9,428 bases of DNA from Eudoraea sp. (GCA_024642325.1 JAHEBI010000061.1:1-9428); one strand, 5' to 3'; positions 1 through 7,154 are shown, numbered from the stretch's first letter. Notes: generated from the sequence alone by a model not told the origin. A program made the numbers and translations.

Positions 1-393
1 CTGAAGTTGCAAGGTGCTAATGTGAAAGTGTGTGGCCCTCGAACTTTGCTTCCAAAATATATAGAATCTTTAGGAATCCAGGTAGAGACCAATCTTTTGA
101 AGGCATTGAATTGGTGTGATGTGGCCAATATGCTGAGGATTCAAAATGAACGTTTGGATATAAGCTATTTTCCAACAACCAGGGAATATACCCAACAATA
201 CGGTGTTAATAAAGCAATTCTGGATAGCCTGGATAAGGAAATCGTAATTATGCACCCGGGACCAATTAACAGGGGCGTTGAAATAACCAGTGATGTGGCT
301 GATTCCAAACAATCTATTATTCTCAACCAGGTAGAAAACGGTGTAGCTATACGCATGGCTGTAATATATTTATTAGCTTCAAAAATAAAATAA
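1..393 (+). CDS. pyrB: Aspartate carbamoyltransferase, catalytic chain (3' part)
   Basis: This is the last 130 codons of a gene that enters from the left edge; the reading frame is open from base 1, so no start is visible. Aspartate carbamoyltransferase joins carbamoyl phosphate and L-aspartate to give N-carbamoylaspartate, the committed step of de novo pyrimidine synthesis in the cytoplasm. The visible part is the aspartate-binding domain. It carries the MLRIQNER segment (bases 127-150), whose Arg-x-Gln pair binds aspartate, and the diagnostic HPGPINRGVEI loop (bases 253-285), followed by the usual C-terminal helix ending near VAIRMAVIYLL. The absence of a large C-terminal extension is normal. 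The next gene starts 6 bases after the stop, so this gene probably leads or belongs to the operon ending with rnz. Identity is secure; the N-terminal carbamoyl phosphate domain is simply outside the window. Confidence 0.96.
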   Translation: MKLQGANVKVCGPRTLLPKYIESLGIQVETNLLKALNWCDVANMLRIQNERLDISYFPTTREYTQQYGVNKAILDSLDKEIVIMHPGPINRGVEITSDVADSKQSIILNQVENGVAIRMAVIYLLASKIK

Positions 394-399
394 GGAATT

Positions 400-732
400 A
401 TGATTTTTGATAAAATAGGTACTACCACCATCGTTTTCCAGGAAAACATATCCCTGAAAAGATTTATTGAGAACTTAAACGGCTCATATGCGAAAATAAA
501 AAACGACCATTTGATTATTAACTTGTTTTCGTTCTCTAAAATTTCTTCAGATGATGTCCTGGAGTTTCTTGAGCTGTCAAATTCCCATCGTTCTGCCAAT
601 AAATCATTTGTATTGGTCACAGACAAGCTGGACTATGATGAGGTTCCTGATGAAATTTGTCTCGTTCCAACGATCCAGGAGGCAAAGGATATAATTGAAA
701 TGGAAGAAATTGAACGAGACCTTGACCTCTAA
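400..732 (+). CDS. Small STAS-like protein of unknown function, rnz-operon member
   Basis: A 110-residue soluble protein without signal peptide or membrane segment. Its pattern of alternating strands and helices resembles a STAS (anti-sigma-factor antagonist-like) fold: strand near 9-14, helix near 18-32, strand LIINLF at 38-43, helix 50-64, strand SFVLVTD at 69-75, then VVPT-like LVPTIQEAKDIIE at 88-100. The acidic tail MEEIERDLDL resembles tails of short proteins I recall sitting beside rnz in other Bacteroidota, some of which carry the name ribonuclease Z although they have no metallo-beta-lactamase motif; that name should not be applied here. The phosphorylatable Ser of classical STAS anti-anti-sigma factors is not obvious. 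The start lies 6 bases after pyrB, and the stop TAA shares its last base with the next ATG, so translation is probably coupled. Real gene: very likely. Function: unknown; the STAS assignment is inference from pattern. Confidence 0.85.
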   Translation: MIFDKIGTTTIVFQENISLKRFIENLNGSYAKIKNDHLIINLFSFSKISSDDVLEFLELSNSHRSANKSFVLVTDKLDYDEVPDEICLVPTIQEAKDIIEMEEIERDLDL

Positions 733-1214
733 TGAATTACCACCTTGCACAAATAAACATTGCCCGGATGCTGGCTCCTCTGGACAGTGAATTAATGGCC
801 GATTTTGTAAGTAATCTGGATAGCATTAACCGCCTGGCAGAGGAAAGTGAGGGCTTTGTATGGCGTTTAATAGAAGACCCAGATGTAATAACAGGGATTG
901 AGGTGTTCCAGGATAGTTTTATAGTAGTTAATATGTCTGTCTGGACTTCAACAAAAGCACTTTTCGACTTTACATACAGGTCTGAACACAGAAATATATT
1001 CAAAAGGAGAAAGGAATGGTTTTCAACTATGAAAGAAATGCACATGGCTTGCTGGTATATACCACAAGATACATATCCCACTCCGCATGAGGCGGGGATC
1101 AGGCTTGAATATCTAAATAGATTTGGAGAAAGTCCTTTTGCCTTTTCCTTAAAGAACTCTTTTACGTCGCAACAGGCAAGCGAATATAAAGTGCAAACCT
1201 GGAAACAACAATGA
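732..1214 (+). CDS. DUF3291 domain-containing protein
   Basis: A 160-residue protein recognised as the DUF3291 family, a small family related in appearance to dimeric alpha/beta-barrel (ABM-like) proteins. The family signature is seen in order: HLAQINIARM near residues 4-13, a GFVWRL segment at 41-46, NMSVWTSTKALFDF at 67-80, and the histidine/arginine-rich YRSEHRNIFKRRKEWF at 82-97, followed by MACWYIPQ and a proline-rich turn before RLEYLNRFGESPFAFSL. No signal peptide or membrane helix is visible. Its ATG shares one base with the preceding stop (TAATG), and its own stop overlaps the rnz start in an ATGA tetranucleotide, so it sits inside the operon and is probably co-translated with rnz. 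The biochemical role of DUF3291 is not established; ABM-fold relatives include heme-degrading and quinone-oxidising monooxygenases, but nothing here proves such activity. Confidence 0.85.
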   Translation: MNYHLAQINIARMLAPLDSELMADFVSNLDSINRLAEESEGFVWRLIEDPDVITGIEVFQDSFIVVNMSVWTSTKALFDFTYRSEHRNIFKRRKEWFSTMKEMHMACWYIPQDTYPTPHEAGIRLEYLNRFGESPFAFSLKNSFTSQQASEYKVQTWKQQ

Positions 1215-2116
1215 AGTTACATATCCTGGGTTGCTATGCAGCTACACCAAGAACATTGACTAATCCGACATCTCAGGTCCTGGAAATCAGGAACCATATG
1301 TTCTTAATTGATTGTGGGGAAGGAACCCAGGTGCAGTTGCGAAAGAATAAAATAAAATTCTCGAGGATTTCCCATATTTTTATTTCACACTTGCACGGAG
1401 ACCATTTTTTTGGCTTACCCGGACTTATTTCAACATTTAGATTGTTAGGCAGAGAAAAGGACCTTCATATTTATGGTCCGGAAGGAATTAAGGAAGGTAT
1501 CACCTTATTGCTTAAACTTGGTAATTCCTGGACTAACTTTAACCTTATCTTTCATGAATTGACTTCTAAGGAGTCTGAGCTGATCTTCGAAGATTCCAAA
1601 GTAAAGGTGAATACCATTCCTCTGGATCATAGAATTTACACCAACGGATTTTTATTTAGCGAATTACCCGGAGAACGTAAATTAGATGTCCTGGCTGTGG
1701 AAAAATATAAAATTGATATAGCTTTTTTTAAAAGAATAAAACAAGGTAAGGACATAATAATGGAAGATGGTTCTGTTATGGCCAATTCAGAACTCAGTCT
1801 GGATCCCCCCCAGACAAAGCACTATGCCTATTGCAGTGATACCGGCTTTAACAGGGATATAATACCCCTTGTAAAGGGTGTTGATTTGCTTTATCATGAA
1901 GCTACTTTTTTGGAAACCGAAGCAAGTTTGGCTAAAAAAACAAAGCATTCTACTGCCAGGCAGGCTGCAATTGTGGCTAAAGAAGCAAAAGTAAGCCGTT
2001 TAATTCTCGGACATTTTTCAACCAGGTATAAATCAATAAACCCATTCCGGGATGAAGCGATGGAAGTATTTATTAATGTTGATCTGGCTGATGACGGCAG
2101 GACATTTGAAGTTTGA
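1211..2116 (+). CDS. rnz: Ribonuclease Z (tRNase Z)
   Basis: Ribonuclease Z is a zinc-dependent endonuclease that removes the 3' trailer from precursor tRNAs in the cytoplasm. At 301 residues it is the normal short, bacterial, homodimeric form. The metallo-beta-lactamase motif HLHGDH is at 60-65 (ligands H60, H62, D64, H65); other expected ligands are H140, D210 in the YCSDTGF segment, and H268 in GHFSTRY. The HEAT (229-232) and HST (246-248) loops of the family are present. The flexible-arm/exosite segment that grips the tRNA elbow is recognisable at about 156-190 (KLDVLAVEKY through MEDG). The N-terminal LGCYAATPR replaces the LGTGSAxPT seen in many other phyla; I regard this as a Bacteroidota variant. 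The start overlaps the upstream stop (ATGA), and rnz is the last gene of this run, followed by a 150-base spacer. Confidence 0.97.
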   Translation: MKLHILGCYAATPRTLTNPTSQVLEIRNHMFLIDCGEGTQVQLRKNKIKFSRISHIFISHLHGDHFFGLPGLISTFRLLGREKDLHIYGPEGIKEGITLLLKLGNSWTNFNLIFHELTSKESELIFEDSKVKVNTIPLDHRIYTNGFLFSELPGERKLDVLAVEKYKIDIAFFKRIKQGKDIIMEDGSVMANSELSLDPPQTKHYAYCSDTGFNRDIIPLVKGVDLLYHEATFLETEASLAKKTKHSTARQAAIVAKEAKVSRLILGHFSTRYKSINPFRDEAMEVFINVDLADDGRTFEV

Positions 2117-2266
2117 CACTACCGGCTTTTGGAAAATGGAGATTGTATCTGTCAATATTATTGAGCTATAATCTGATGCTTTGCCGTATTGTTATAAAAA
2201 TTCAATAACACTTCACTTTTATACATCTTTTCCCCAACTTTGTGGAACTAATGTTCAACGTTTAAA
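2117..2266 (+). promoter_or_regulatory. Intergenic spacer, probable pdxH promoter region
   Basis: This 150-base spacer separates two tightly packed forward runs and is the natural place for both the end of the rnz transcript and a promoter for pdxH. The best candidate for a Bacteroidota -7 element is CAACTTTG at 2235-2242, which differs from TAnnTTTG in one base; no convincing -33 TTTG lies at the right distance. A short AT-rich inverted repeat, TGTTAT/ATAACA (2190-2195 and 2205-2210, 9-base loop), is present but has no GC stem or T-run, so it is not a convincing terminator. The spacer also has an in-frame stop at 2249-2251 that fixes the first possible pdxH ATG at 2267. Confidence 0.3.
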
Positions 2267-2914
2267 ATGCATAGAGATTTAGGGAATCATCGGAAATCAT
2301 ATAATAAAAGTGCTTTAACTGAGGAAGCAATCTCGGATAATCCTATGGAACTTTTTCAGAAATGGTATTATGAAGTTGAAGCGACAGAAGGTATAGAAGA
2401 ACCCAACGCGATGTCAATATCGACACTGGGATTGGATGGATATCCAAAGAGCAGAATGGTCCTGCTCAAAAAATATACATTTGAAGGTTTTATTTTTTAT
2501 ACGAATTACCAAAGCGAAAAAGGAAAAGCAATCCAGGCAAACCCAAGAGTCTGTCTTTCATTTTTTTGGCACCATCTGGAACGACAGATAATTATTAAAG
2601 GAAAGGCAGAGAAAATAGCAGAAAATCTTTCCGATGGTTATTTTGAGTCCAGACCGGAAGGCAGTAAATTAGGAGCTATAGTATCTGACCAAAGTAGTGT
2701 AATTGCCTCAAGAGAGTTTTTGGAAATTGAATTAAAGAAACTGGAAGAAAAATATAAAGGCAAAGAAATTGAACGTCCGGAGTATTGGGGTGGGTACCTT
2801 GTAAGGCCTGTGTCCATTGAATTTTGGCAGGGTAGGGATAACAGGTTACACGATAGGATCAGATACACATTACAAGCAGATTATAATTGGAAAATTGAGC
2901 GACTGGCTCCTTAA
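2267..2914 (+). CDS. pdxH: Pyridoxine/pyridoxamine 5'-phosphate oxidase
   Basis: An FMN-dependent flavoenzyme that oxidises pyridoxine or pyridoxamine 5'-phosphate to pyridoxal 5'-phosphate with molecular oxygen, in the last step of B6 synthesis and salvage. Its 215 residues match the family length. The family features occur in order: an N-terminal RKSY substrate-lid segment (9-12), EPNAMSISTL (45-54), the FMN-binding SRMVLLK (62-68) and YTNYQSEKG (78-86), FFWHHLERQ (99-107), FESRPEGS (126-133) and the C-terminal signature FWQGRDNRLHDR (186-197), ending in the typical ERLAP. The ATG at 2267 is the first after an in-frame stop at 2249-2251. It begins a run with sixA, ppk and ppx, the next start being 13 bases after its stop; no direct biochemical link with polyphosphate is known to me. 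Use of oxygen fits an aerobic host. Confidence 0.96.
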   Translation: MHRDLGNHRKSYNKSALTEEAISDNPMELFQKWYYEVEATEGIEEPNAMSISTLGLDGYPKSRMVLLKKYTFEGFIFYTNYQSEKGKAIQANPRVCLSFFWHHLERQIIIKGKAEKIAENLSDGYFESRPEGSKLGAIVSDQSSVIASREFLEIELKKLEEKYKGKEIERPEYWGGYLVRPVSIEFWQGRDNRLHDRIRYTLQADYNWKIERLAP

Positions 2915-2927
2915 ATATTATTTAATT

Positions 2928-3413
2928 ATGAAAACAGTTATTCTTGTCAGACATGGGAAATCTTCCTGGGAATACGGAGTAGGTGACCAGGACAGACCTT
3001 TGCAGGAAAGGGGAATAAGTGATGCTCACCTGGTAAGCACGGAATTTAAAAGCCTGTCCAGGGACATCGATTCAGTATATTCAAGTCCTGCTAACAGGGC
3101 CCTGCATACCTGTATGATATTTTTAAGGACTCTTCATTATCCCCTGGAAAAATTAACAATATCTGATCAGCTTTATGATTTTTCTGGCGAAGGGGTAATA
3201 TCATTTGTAAAACAACTCAGGGCTGACCATAATAAAATAATGATTTTTGGGCACAATTATGCACTTACCAATATTGCTAATCGGTGGGGAAATCAGGCCA
3301 TTGAAAACATTCCAACTTCGGGGTTGGTGCAATTAAGCTTTGATGTCTCCGATTGGCAGTTGATTCAAAATGGTATTACCGAACATATCCTCATTCCAAA
3401 ACTACTTAAATAA
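2928..3413 (+). CDS. SixA-like histidine phosphatase (RHG superfamily)
   Basis: A 161-residue member of the histidine phosphatase superfamily, close to SixA, which removes phosphate from phosphohistidine. The catalytic RHG triplet is at residues 8-10 (H9 is the nucleophile); the second arginine is R57 in SSPANRA, the candidate acid is E88 in DFSGEG, and the second histidine is H109 in IFGHNYAL. All core residues are therefore present. The reading frame stays open upstream to 2817, but those 37 codons overlap the end of pdxH and precede the family's invariant N-terminal strand, so the ATG at 2928 is chosen. The stop shares one base with the ppk start (TAATG). Placement next to ppk and ppx suggests a role near phosphate or polyphosphate metabolism, but the real substrate (phosphohistidine protein or a small phosphate ester) cannot be told from sequence. 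Confidence 0.9.
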   Translation: MKTVILVRHGKSSWEYGVGDQDRPLQERGISDAHLVSTEFKSLSRDIDSVYSSPANRALHTCMIFLRTLHYPLEKLTISDQLYDFSGEGVISFVKQLRADHNKIMIFGHNYALTNIANRWGNQAIENIPTSGLVQLSFDVSDWQLIQNGITEHILIPKLLK

Positions 3414-5512
3414 TGATTAAAACAAAAAATCAATACATCAACAGGGAAATAAGCTGGTTGATGTTCAATGATCGTGTTTTGCAGGAGAGTGCCGATAAAA
3501 ATGTTCCATTACTTGAGCGACTCCGGTTTTTAGGTATTTTTTCAAACAATCTGGATGAGTTTTTTAAGGTGAGGTATGCTACTGTAAAAAGGATTGTACT
3601 GGCAGGTAAAAAAGGGAAAAGTGTATTGGGAGGTGAAAAAGCAAAGGACTTACTCGCTGAAATTACGGAGATCGTAATCAATCAGCAAAGTAAAAGCCTC
3701 GAAATTCATGATGAAATTGAAAAGGAATTAGAAGCGGAAGGTATTTTCCTTATTGACGAAACCGAGGTGTCTGAAAGTCAGGAAGAGTTTGTTAAAAACT
3801 ATTTCCTGGAAAAGGTTAGTCCCCAGTTAATGACCATTGTTTTAAATGATCTTAACAAATTTCCACTATTAAAAGACACCGAAGCTTATCTGGCGGTAAA
3901 AATGGTTCTTAATAAAACCAAAAAAGACCACAAGGACAAAGAAAGAAATGAGATACGATTTGCACTGATTGAAATCCCCAAGGGCATAAGCCGTTTTGTC
4001 GTACTACCCCCGGAAGGAGATAAAAATTACATCATTATTCTGGATGACCTGATCAGGTATTGCCTGGATCGGATATTTCCTATGTTTGACTATGAGTCTA
4101 TTTCTGCACATATGATTAAAATTACCCGAGATGCGGAATTGGATATAGACAATGACCTGAGTAAGACATTTATTGAAAAAATATCGTCGAGTGTTGCGGG
4201 AAGAAAAATTAGTGATCCTGTTCGTTTTGTTTATGATAAGTGTATAGCTGGGGATACGTTGGAATTTCTAAAAAAGAAAATGCAAATTGAGGATACGGAT
4301 AGTGTAATTCCGGGAGGCCGTTATCACAACAGGCGTGACTATATGGATTTTCCAAGTTTAGGCAGACCAGACCTTATGTACGAAAAGATCACACCTCTCC
4401 CGGTTAAAGGCCTCAGTTTAGAAGGAAGCTTACTTGAACGAATTGCTGAAAAGGATTATTTAATGTACGCACCTTACCATACATTTTCATACATAATTAA
4501 ATTCCTTAGAGAAGCTGCACTTGACCCGAAGGTAAAAAGCATTAAGATAACCGTATATAGGCTGGCCAAGGATTCACAGGTGGCAGCGTCCTTGATAAAC
4601 GCAGTCAAAAACGGGAAACAAGTTACCATGCAGATAGAATTAAGAGCTCGTTTTGATGAGCAGGCCAATATCAATTATGCAGAGGAATTACAGGCTGAAG
4701 GGGTAAAACTGATCTTTGGGGTCCCGGGCCTTAAAGTACATAGTAAAATTTGCCTGATAGAAAGGAAAGAGGGCGATTCATTAAAGCGATATGGATTTAT
4801 AAGTACTGGAAATTTCAATGAGGCAACAGCCAAAATATATACAGATTATACACTATTTACTGCAGATGAAGCTGTTTTAAAAGAAGTCAAAATAGTCTTT
4901 GACTTTTTTGAAACCACCTACAAAATTTATAAATATAAACATCTTGTAATTTCTCCACATTATACCAAGAGTTTGTTTATTAAATTGATTGATAAAGAAA
5001 TACAATCTGCAAAACTGGGAAGAGAGGCGTATATAAAAATAAAAATGAACAGTTTTACGTCTTATGAAATGGTGGATAAATTGTATGAAGCGAGCAGGGC
5101 AGGGGTTAAAATACAAATGATTATCAGAGGGGTATGCTGCCTCATCCCTGGTGTAGAAGGAATGAGCGAAAATATTGAGGCTATCAGCATTGTTGACAAA
5201 TTTTTGGAGCATCCGCGGGTATTTATATTTTGCAATGGAGGAGACCCTAAAATCTATATCTCTTCTGCAGACTGGATGACACGTAATCTTGACAATAGGG
5301 TGGAAGTTGGTACTCCGATTTATGACAAGGACATAAAGCAGGAATTGATAGACACTTTCGAAATCTCATGGAGCGACAATGTAAAAGCACGTATTTTTAA
5401 TCAAGACCAGAACAATGTTTACCGGAAGAATGACCTGCCGAAATTGCGTTCCCAATTTGCGATTTATGACTATTACCTGAATAAATTGAATGCTAAAAAT
5501 ACATCCAATTGA
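3413..5512 (+). CDS. ppk1: Polyphosphate kinase 1
   Basis: PPK1 reversibly transfers the terminal phosphate of ATP to a growing inorganic polyphosphate chain; it is a membrane-associated oligomer in characterised cases. The 699 residues match the full-length family. The N-terminal domain shows NREISWLMFN (10-19) and SNNLDEFF (44-51). The catalytic phospholipase-D-like domains hold the autophosphorylated histidine H443 in LKVHSKI, STGNFNE (464-470), Y476, R572, H600 and SSADWMTRNLDNR (617-629). R383 and R413 correspond to the metal/phosphate-binding arginines. These positions sit a constant 8 residues beyond the E. coli residues I recall (H435, Y468, R564, H592, R375, R405), so the catalytic half has no internal gap or loss. 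Its start overlaps the SixA-like stop by one base, and its stop TGA lies within the 4-base overlap with the ppx start, indicating co-translation. Confidence 0.98.
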   Translation: MIKTKNQYINREISWLMFNDRVLQESADKNVPLLERLRFLGIFSNNLDEFFKVRYATVKRIVLAGKKGKSVLGGEKAKDLLAEITEIVINQQSKSLEIHDEIEKELEAEGIFLIDETEVSESQEEFVKNYFLEKVSPQLMTIVLNDLNKFPLLKDTEAYLAVKMVLNKTKKDHKDKERNEIRFALIEIPKGISRFVVLPPEGDKNYIIILDDLIRYCLDRIFPMFDYESISAHMIKITRDAELDIDNDLSKTFIEKISSSVAGRKISDPVRFVYDKCIAGDTLEFLKKKMQIEDTDSVIPGGRYHNRRDYMDFPSLGRPDLMYEKITPLPVKGLSLEGSLLERIAEKDYLMYAPYHTFSYIIKFLREAALDPKVKSIKITVYRLAKDSQVAASLINAVKNGKQVTMQIELRARFDEQANINYAEELQAEGVKLIFGVPGLKVHSKICLIERKEGDSLKRYGFISTGNFNEATAKIYTDYTLFTADEAVLKEVKIVFDFFETTYKIYKYKHLVISPHYTKSLFIKLIDKEIQSAKLGREAYIKIKMNSFTSYEMVDKLYEASRAGVKIQMIIRGVCCLIPGVEGMSENIEAISIVDKFLEHPRVFIFCNGGDPKIYISSADWMTRNLDNRVEVGTPIYDKDIKQELIDTFEISWSDNVKARIFNQDQNNVYRKNDLPKLRSQFAIYDYYLNKLNAKNTSN

Positions 5513-6396
5513 AAATCCGAAAATTTGCGGCAATTGATGTTGGTTCCAATGCTATCAGGCTATTGGTTCTTAATATAATTGAGGAAAAGGATAAAGAAAC
5601 AAGGTTCCGGAAAAACATACTAATCAGGGTTCCGGTACGTCTTGGAGAAGACTCTTTTTCCAAAGGAACAATCTCTGAATTTAATACGGTGAGAATCATA
5701 AATACCATGAAGTCTTTCAGACTTTTAATGGACGTAATTGGTGTGGAAAAATATAAGGCTTGCGCTACCTCTGCAATGCGGGAAGCGCGTAATGGGAAAA
5801 GTGTTATTGCAAAAATCCTTAAAGAATCGGGTATTCCCATTGAATTAATAAATGGCAAAGAAGAGGCATCTATAATTGCATCTACAGATCTGAAAAAACT
5901 TATTCAAACAGACCATTCCTACCTTTATATAGATGTGGGCGGGGGCAGTACAGAATTTACCTTATTTACTGAAGGGCGCATTAAAGAGTCAAAGTCTTTC
6001 AGGATAGGTACAGTGCGCCTGCTCAATAATATGGTGAAGGAAAATGTATGGGATGAGATTGAGACATGGATCAGGAAAAAAACAAAAGGCATATCACAAA
6101 TATCAATAATTGGCTCCGGTGGTAATATCAATGAATTACATAAATTATCGGGGCGAAGGGAGGGGGAACCCCTTTCCCGTATTTGGCTGAATGCCCAATA
6201 TAATTTTTTAAATAGTATGACTTATGAGGAACGTATTTATGAACTTGGTCTCAATCCGGACAGGGCAGACGTAATCATCCCGGCAACCCGAATATTTTTG
6301 TCTTCGGCAAAATGGAGCGGGGCAAGAAAAATACACGTCCCTAAAATTGGTCTTTCAGATGGCATTATAAAAACCTTATATTATGAAAAGGTATAA
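5509..6396 (+). CDS. ppx: Exopolyphosphatase, Ppx/GppA family (short form)
   Basis: A 295-residue member of the ASKHA-fold Ppx/GppA family, which hydrolyses phosphate from polyphosphate ends and/or the 5' phosphate of pppGpp. Family motifs run in order: AIDVGSNAIRLL (8-19), ATSAMREARN (86-95), GKEEA with the catalytic glutamate (116-120), DVGGGSTEF (142-150), IGSGGN (201-206), the LNPDRADVI segment (248-256) and GLSDGI (281-286). It lacks the C-terminal HD-like domain of the 500-residue E. coli Ppx, so it is the two-lobed short form. The start is taken as TTG at 5509, overlapping the ppk stop (TTGA): an in-frame TAA lies at 5494-5496, no ATG or GTG lies between it and the first conserved motif, and TTG places the motif at the usual distance. 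Polyphosphatase versus pppGpp hydrolase activity cannot be separated by sequence alone; adjacency to ppk favours polyphosphate. Confidence 0.94.
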   Translation: MKIRKFAAIDVGSNAIRLLVLNIIEEKDKETRFRKNILIRVPVRLGEDSFSKGTISEFNTVRIINTMKSFRLLMDVIGVEKYKACATSAMREARNGKSVIAKILKESGIPIELINGKEEASIIASTDLKKLIQTDHSYLYIDVGGGSTEFTLFTEGRIKESKSFRIGTVRLLNNMVKENVWDEIETWIRKKTKGISQISIIGSGGNINELHKLSGRREGEPLSRIWLNAQYNFLNSMTYEERIYELGLNPDRADVIIPATRIFLSSAKWSGARKIHVPKIGLSDGIIKTLYYEKV

Positions 6397-6422
6397 ATTT
6401 AAAGTTACTTAATAGTTGGTAA

Positions 6423-6470
6423 ATGTCACAAGGGAGCCCCATTGAAAACAGGTATGCACAAAGGCAGCCC
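6423..6470. repeat. Imperfect direct repeat between ppx and miaE
   Basis: The 75-base convergent spacer (6397-6471) contains two similar 17-base stretches, 6423-6439 and 6454-6470, each beginning ATG and ending in AAGGGAGCCC or AAGGCAGCCC. They match at 12 of 17 positions, with 9 of the last 10 identical, and are offset by 31 bases. No classical hairpin plus T-run is visible for either converging gene. This may be a remnant duplication or chance; its role is unknown. Confidence 0.35.
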
Positions 6471-6471
6471 G

Positions 6472-7053
6472 CTAGCCATGAATAGTTTCTTTTCTGCCTA
6501 GCTCTTTCATGATTTCTGCTTCATATTCCAAAAGTTCCTGCCACTTCTTATCCACTTCCTCCTTTTTGCCATATTTCCTTGCGAATTTCAGAAACATGGT
6601 ATAATGCCCGGCCTCACTAACCATAAGGTTATGGTAAAAATCTGCCAGTTCCCTGTCCTGCAGTTCTTCTGAAAGCAACCTGAACCGCTCGCAACTTCTT
6701 GCCTCAATTAATGCAGCGTATAAGAGCCTATGAATCAGCTGTGTGACCCTGCTGCCTCCTTTCGGAAAAAATTTCAAAAGTTGAATGGCATATTCATCTT
6801 TGCGGTACCTTCCCAGGGTTTGACCGCGGGCAAGAATCTTGTCGTGCACCATTTTAAAATGAGCCATTTCCTCCCTTGATAAAGCTATCATCTCCTGGAC
6901 AAGCTCAGGATATTCCGGAAAAGTAATAATCAATGAGATAGCAGTACTAGCTGCTTTTTGCTCGCAATAAGCGTGATCTGTCAGAATTTCATCAATATTT
7001 TTTTCTACGATATTTACCCAACGGGGATCAGTTGGCAGTTTTAGCCCTAACAT
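6472..7053 (-). CDS. miaE: tRNA-(ms2io6A37) hydroxylase
   Basis: MiaE is a di-iron, oxygen-dependent monooxygenase that hydroxylates the isopentenyl group of 2-methylthio-N6-isopentenyladenosine at position 37 of tRNAs reading U-initial codons, acting after MiaA and MiaB. The 193-residue protein starts with the signature LGLKLPTDPRWV and folds as a ferritin-like four-helix bundle. The six expected iron ligands are all visible: E31 in CEQKAAS, the pair E62/H65 in EEMAHF, E117 in IEARSCER, and the pair E147/H150 in SEAGHY. The ATG complements bases 7051-7053 and the TAG complements 6472-6474. It stands alone, converging on ppx and diverging from eboA, with a good TAnnTTTG match 34 bases upstream of its start. 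The gene is patchily distributed among bacteria; its presence supports an aerobic lifestyle. miaA and miaB are not in this window. Confidence 0.96.
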   Translation of the reverse strand: MLGLKLPTDPRWVNIVEKNIDEILTDHAYCEQKAASTAISLIITFPEYPELVQEMIALSREEMAHFKMVHDKILARGQTLGRYRKDEYAIQLLKFFPKGGSRVTQLIHRLLYAALIEARSCERFRLLSEELQDRELADFYHNLMVSEAGHYTMFLKFARKYGKKEEVDKKWQELLEYEAEIMKELGRKETIHG

Positions 7054-7087
7054 AATTTAAATTTTTGCTAAATTAAAAAGAACCATT

Positions 7088-7095
7088 CAAACTTA
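7088..7095 (-). promoter_or_regulatory. Candidate promoter -7 element for miaE
   Basis: On the minus strand this octamer reads TAAGTTTG, an exact match to the Bacteroidota -7 consensus TAnnTTTG. It lies 34 bases before the miaE start, implying a leader of roughly 25-30 bases. No TTG/TTTG was found at the usual spacing upstream, so the assignment rests on one element. Confidence 0.4.
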
Positions 7096-7154
7096 TAGAG
7101 AGTTTTATGGAACTATATGCACTTTTTAGTAGGGGAGGTTTGATGTTATCTTAA

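Noticed and set aside
165..626. 153-residue minus-strand open frame spanning pyrB and the STAS-like gene
   Set aside because: It lies opposite two well-supported forward genes, crosses their junction and shows no recognisable motif; treated as a shadow.
400..732. Calling the 110-residue protein a ribonuclease Z
   Set aside because: It has no metallo-beta-lactamase motif or metal ligands; the true RNase Z is the 301-residue product at 1211-2116.
2190..2210. AT-rich inverted repeat TGTTAT/ATAACA as a possible terminator after rnz
   Set aside because: Only six base pairs, no G+C stem and no following T-run; expected by chance in AT-rich DNA.
2251..2265. Four-codon open frame (Met-Phe-Asn-Val) just before pdxH, as a possible leader peptide
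   Set aside because: Too short, no run of regulatory codons and no attenuator-like hairpins nearby.
5493..5858. 121-residue minus-strand open frame opposite the start of ppx
   Set aside because: It overlaps the conserved N-terminal motifs of ppx on the other strand and resembles no family I know.
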